From Actinomycetota bacterium (GTDB lineage Bacteria > Actinomycetota > Actinomycetes > Nanopelagicales > Nanopelagicaceae), in contig WLME01000050.1 in assembly GCA_009700365.1 (NCBI GenBank), positions 1-7,769 of the forward strand: a DNA stretch of 7,769 bases, written 5' to 3'. The translations under genes were made by a program, and so were the position numbers. Below the pieces are notes generated by a model, which made no database searches, was not told the origin of the DNA, and saw only the letters and a program-made list of their open reading frames with translations. Shown piece after piece: positions 6,505-7,769 of the stretch; position 1 is the stretch's first letter, and each line of letters opens with the position of its first letter.

Positions 6505-6684
6505 ATGAGGCTAAGACTATCGGCTGTGAGAGGGCTGAATAAATGGCCAAAGCGAGCAGAGCAGGCGAGATTGCGCACATTTTTGACTCGACTTGGACTC
6601 ATCTGCCCAGGTCTGGCTGCCCCAAAGGCGGAGACGATTTTCGAAAGGCAGCGAGCAAGAAATCTTGAGAGGGTTTGGCCATGA
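6505..6684 (+). CDS. Doubtful small Arg-rich ORF overlapping the SDR start
   Basis: This ORF encodes 59 residues beginning MRLRLSAVRGLNKWPKRAEQ and ending NLERVWP, with 11 arginines and no recognisable domain. For it: its TGA overlaps the SDR ATG in the ATGA arrangement also seen at sigR/rsrA, and if real it shrinks the kgd gap to 49 bases, in keeping with this dense genome. Against it: no Shine-Dalgarno or clear promoter precedes the ATG; seven of its eleven Arg codons are AGA/AGG, whereas sigR mainly uses CGN; and frames on the opposite strand are also open here. I do not recognise it and assign no function. Confidence 0.27.
   Translation: MRLRLSAVRGLNKWPKRAEQARLRTFLTRLGLICPGLAAPKAETIFERQRARNLERVWP
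6667..6673 (+). promoter_or_regulatory. Ribosome-binding site deciding the SDR start
   Basis: GAGAGGG lies 7 bases before the ATG at 6681. It supports that ATG over the in-frame TTG at 6675, which would be only one base away from the site. Confidence 0.7.
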
Positions 6685-7436
6685 ACTCCCAAAGCTCTCG
6701 CCCACTAGCCATTATTTCAGGCGGAAGCAGAGGCCTTGGCTACCACGTTGCACGAGCACTCGTTGCGCAAGGTTTCGATATAGCTCTGATCGCAAAGGAT
6801 GCCCAGCGCCTTGAACAATCAGCGGCTGAATTGAGAGAAGTCTCAAGAAATCAAAACGAGGAAGCTGAAGCACACATCTCTACCTTTGCATGCGATCTTG
6901 AGCAACCACTCCTAGTCCGCGAACTCATTGGCTCCATTGAACAATCTCTACCGACCCCGTCTGTTCTAGTTCTAGCCCATGGAGTGATGAGCGAAAAGAT
7001 GTCGAAGACTTTAAAGACAAATGATTCCGAATGGCGACGAGTGATGGCAATCAATCTTGATTCGGTATTTCAATTAGTTAATGGAATAGCTCCTTCGATG
7101 GTCGAGGCACGCAATGGCCGCGTCATCATCTTCTCTGCATGTTTAGGTCGCATGTCAGGACCCGGAAATGCTGGCGGCTTGGCTCCTTACAGAATTAGCA
7201 AAGCTGGTGTTAACGCGCTAGTTCGCAACCTTGCACATGAAACAGGACTTGGCGCTCGCGGATTTCTCGTCGATGCAACATGCCCCAACCATTCACGCAC
7301 CGATATGGGTGGCCCCGATGCGCCTCGTTCTGCAGAAGAAGGTTCTGCAACAGCAATCTGGTTAGCAACTCGAGAATTTAATTCAGGCGATACAACTGGC
7401 GTTCTCTGGGAAGATCAGCAGATAATTCCTTGGTGA
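6681..7436 (+). CDS. Short-chain dehydrogenase/reductase (SDR) family oxidoreductase
   Basis: A 251-residue classical-length SDR with a Rossmann fold, predicted to use NAD(P)H on an unknown carbonyl or alcohol. Visible motifs: the glycine-rich SGGSRGLG (13-20, family TGxxxGxG); Lys39 after beta-2, which may favour NADPH; CDL (71-73) for the adenine pocket; Asn125 in MAINLDS; and Y170-R-I-S-K174, the YxxxK catalytic pair. The C-terminal stretch RTDMGGPDAPRSAEEG (206-221) is characteristic of a carbonyl-reductase-like subgroup. Oddities: the NNAG motif reads LAHG (98-101); the usual catalytic serine position (second Ser of the ISS-type motif) is Ala153, with Ser152 beside it; and the PG motif after beta-6 reads PN (202-203). 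It may be a divergent enzyme or have altered activity. It converges on the next gene with 12 bases between. Confidence 0.92.
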   Translation: MNSQSSRPLAIISGGSRGLGYHVARALVAQGFDIALIAKDAQRLEQSAAELREVSRNQNEEAEAHISTFACDLEQPLLVRELIGSIEQSLPTPSVLVLAHGVMSEKMSKTLKTNDSEWRRVMAINLDSVFQLVNGIAPSMVEARNGRVIIFSACLGRMSGPGNAGGLAPYRISKAGVNALVRNLAHETGLGARGFLVDATCPNHSRTDMGGPDAPRSAEEGSATAIWLATREFNSGDTTGVLWEDQQIIPW

Positions 7437-7451
7437 CGCGTATCCGCATCA
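7434..7451. terminator. Weak inverted repeat spanning two convergent stop codons
   Basis: TGACGCG (7434-7440) and CGCATCA (7445-7451) pair at 6 of 7 positions around a TATC loop. Three of the pairs are simply the two facing TGA stop codons, and there is no T-tract, so terminator function is doubtful. Confidence 0.2.
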
Positions 7452-7769
7452 GCCTTCATTCTTCGCGATACTAAATGCGAAATACAGAGTAGGTAAGGCA
7501 AGAGCCAAAATAATCACGGCGCCGATATAGAAATGTCCTTGGATTTGATAGTAGGCAACTCCAAGAGCAATTAAGTTAGCCAGAATTGCTGGAGAACGAC
7601 CGTAATTCTTTCCATTCTTATATCCGCGTCCCGCTCCAAAGAGCCCACCTGCGCCAAGTAAGGCAAAGACAATTACCCCGACAAGTGGTGGCAACTCCTT
7701 TTGCGCATGGGTGAATCCCAGCGCCACCAACCACACGGCTAGGGCAAGCACGATGGCTGCTTCGATATA
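7449..7769 (-). CDS. Small polytopic membrane protein, N-terminus cut by window end
   Basis: The frame runs from the window's last base (reading YIEAAIVLALAVWLVALGF) to a TGA at 7451-7449, giving 106 residues. Four hydrophobic segments are visible in the fragment: about 1-20, 29-50 (PPLVGVIVFALLGAGG), 62-77 (ILANLIALGVAYYQ) and 82-101 (IGAVIILALALPTLYF), with a basic loop RGYKNGKNYGR between the second and third. A GTG at 7751 is a possible internal start, but upstream residues continue the first helix, so the gene very likely begins beyond the window. The short, four-helix, glycine-rich form resembles many uncharacterised actinobacterial integral membrane proteins; I recognise no specific family and give no function. 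Confidence 0.75.
   Translation of the reverse strand, partial: YIEAAIVLALAVWLVALGFTHAQKELPPLVGVIVFALLGAGGLFGAGRGYKNGKNYGRSPAILANLIALGVAYYQIQGHFYIGAVIILALALPTLYFAFSIAKNEG

Larger units (their letters stand above)
6456..6680. other. Divergent intergenic region between kgd and the SDR gene
   Basis: At 225 bases this is the only sizeable gap in the window; together the other gaps total about 93 bases. It contains ribosome-binding sites at both ends and a doubtful 59-residue ORF (6505-6684). I see no convincing -35/-10 pair on either strand and no strong hairpin. Several short frames are open on both strands, so openness alone proves nothing here. Confidence 0.6.

Noticed and set aside
6480..6705. 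Two minus-strand open frames of 62-70 residues upstream of kgd
   Set aside because: No ribosome-binding site, they run into the SDR start, and their composition looks random.
1..7769. Mobile elements, CRISPR arrays, tRNA/rRNA genes, prophage or plasmid features
   Set aside because: No transposase, integrase, terminal repeats, spaced direct repeats or tRNA-like cloverleaf was recognised; the gene content is housekeeping and stress-related throughout.

Overview
This window looks like chromosomal DNA from a member of the Actinobacteria (Actinomycetota) with a compact, moderate-GC genome. The lineage signs are a SigR/RsrA-type sigma and anti-sigma pair, a nickel superoxide dismutase with its maturation protease, and the fused acyltransferase/E1 2-oxoglutarate enzyme (Kgd/OdhA), which is typical of this phylum. 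Codon use is far less GC-biased than in Streptomyces or Mycobacterium. Genes overlap or sit 7-39 bases apart, and only about 4% of the window lies outside the confident genes. A streamlined planktonic lineage such as the freshwater acI group (Nanopelagicales) would fit, but that placement is inference.

Layout, left to right. (1) 1-1890, plus strand: the 3' part of an SRAP (YedK/HMCES-like) abasic-site protein, then sigR, rsrA (4-base ATGA overlap) and a hotdog-fold FlK-like thioesterase relative, spaced like an operon. (2) 1901-2671: sodN (minus) and sodX (plus) diverge from a 39-base gap that holds an inverted repeat and two candidate leaderless -10 elements. (3) 2679-6455, minus: the large kgd gene, which converges on sodX across a hairpin terminator containing both stop codons. 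(4) 6456-6680: the only sizeable gap, which holds the kgd ribosome-binding site and a doubtful 59-residue ORF. (5) 6681-7436, plus: a short-chain dehydrogenase/reductase. (6) 7449-7769, minus: a small polytopic membrane protein cut by the window end.

Functional reading: thiol-oxidative stress sensing (SigR/RsrA), superoxide removal (SodN matured by SodX), repair of abasic sites (SRAP) and central carbon flux through a ThDP enzyme (Kgd) lie side by side. The first three fit an oxidative-stress neighbourhood. The link to Kgd may be mere adjacency. I see no mobile element, CRISPR array, tRNA or rRNA, and no wholly new multi-gene system. The most unusual points are regulatory (a G/C hairpin over the rsrA ribosome-binding site, the symmetric sodN/sodX control region, a terminator built from the kgd stop region) and enzymatic (a FlK-like protein and an SDR that both appear to lack canonical catalytic residues).
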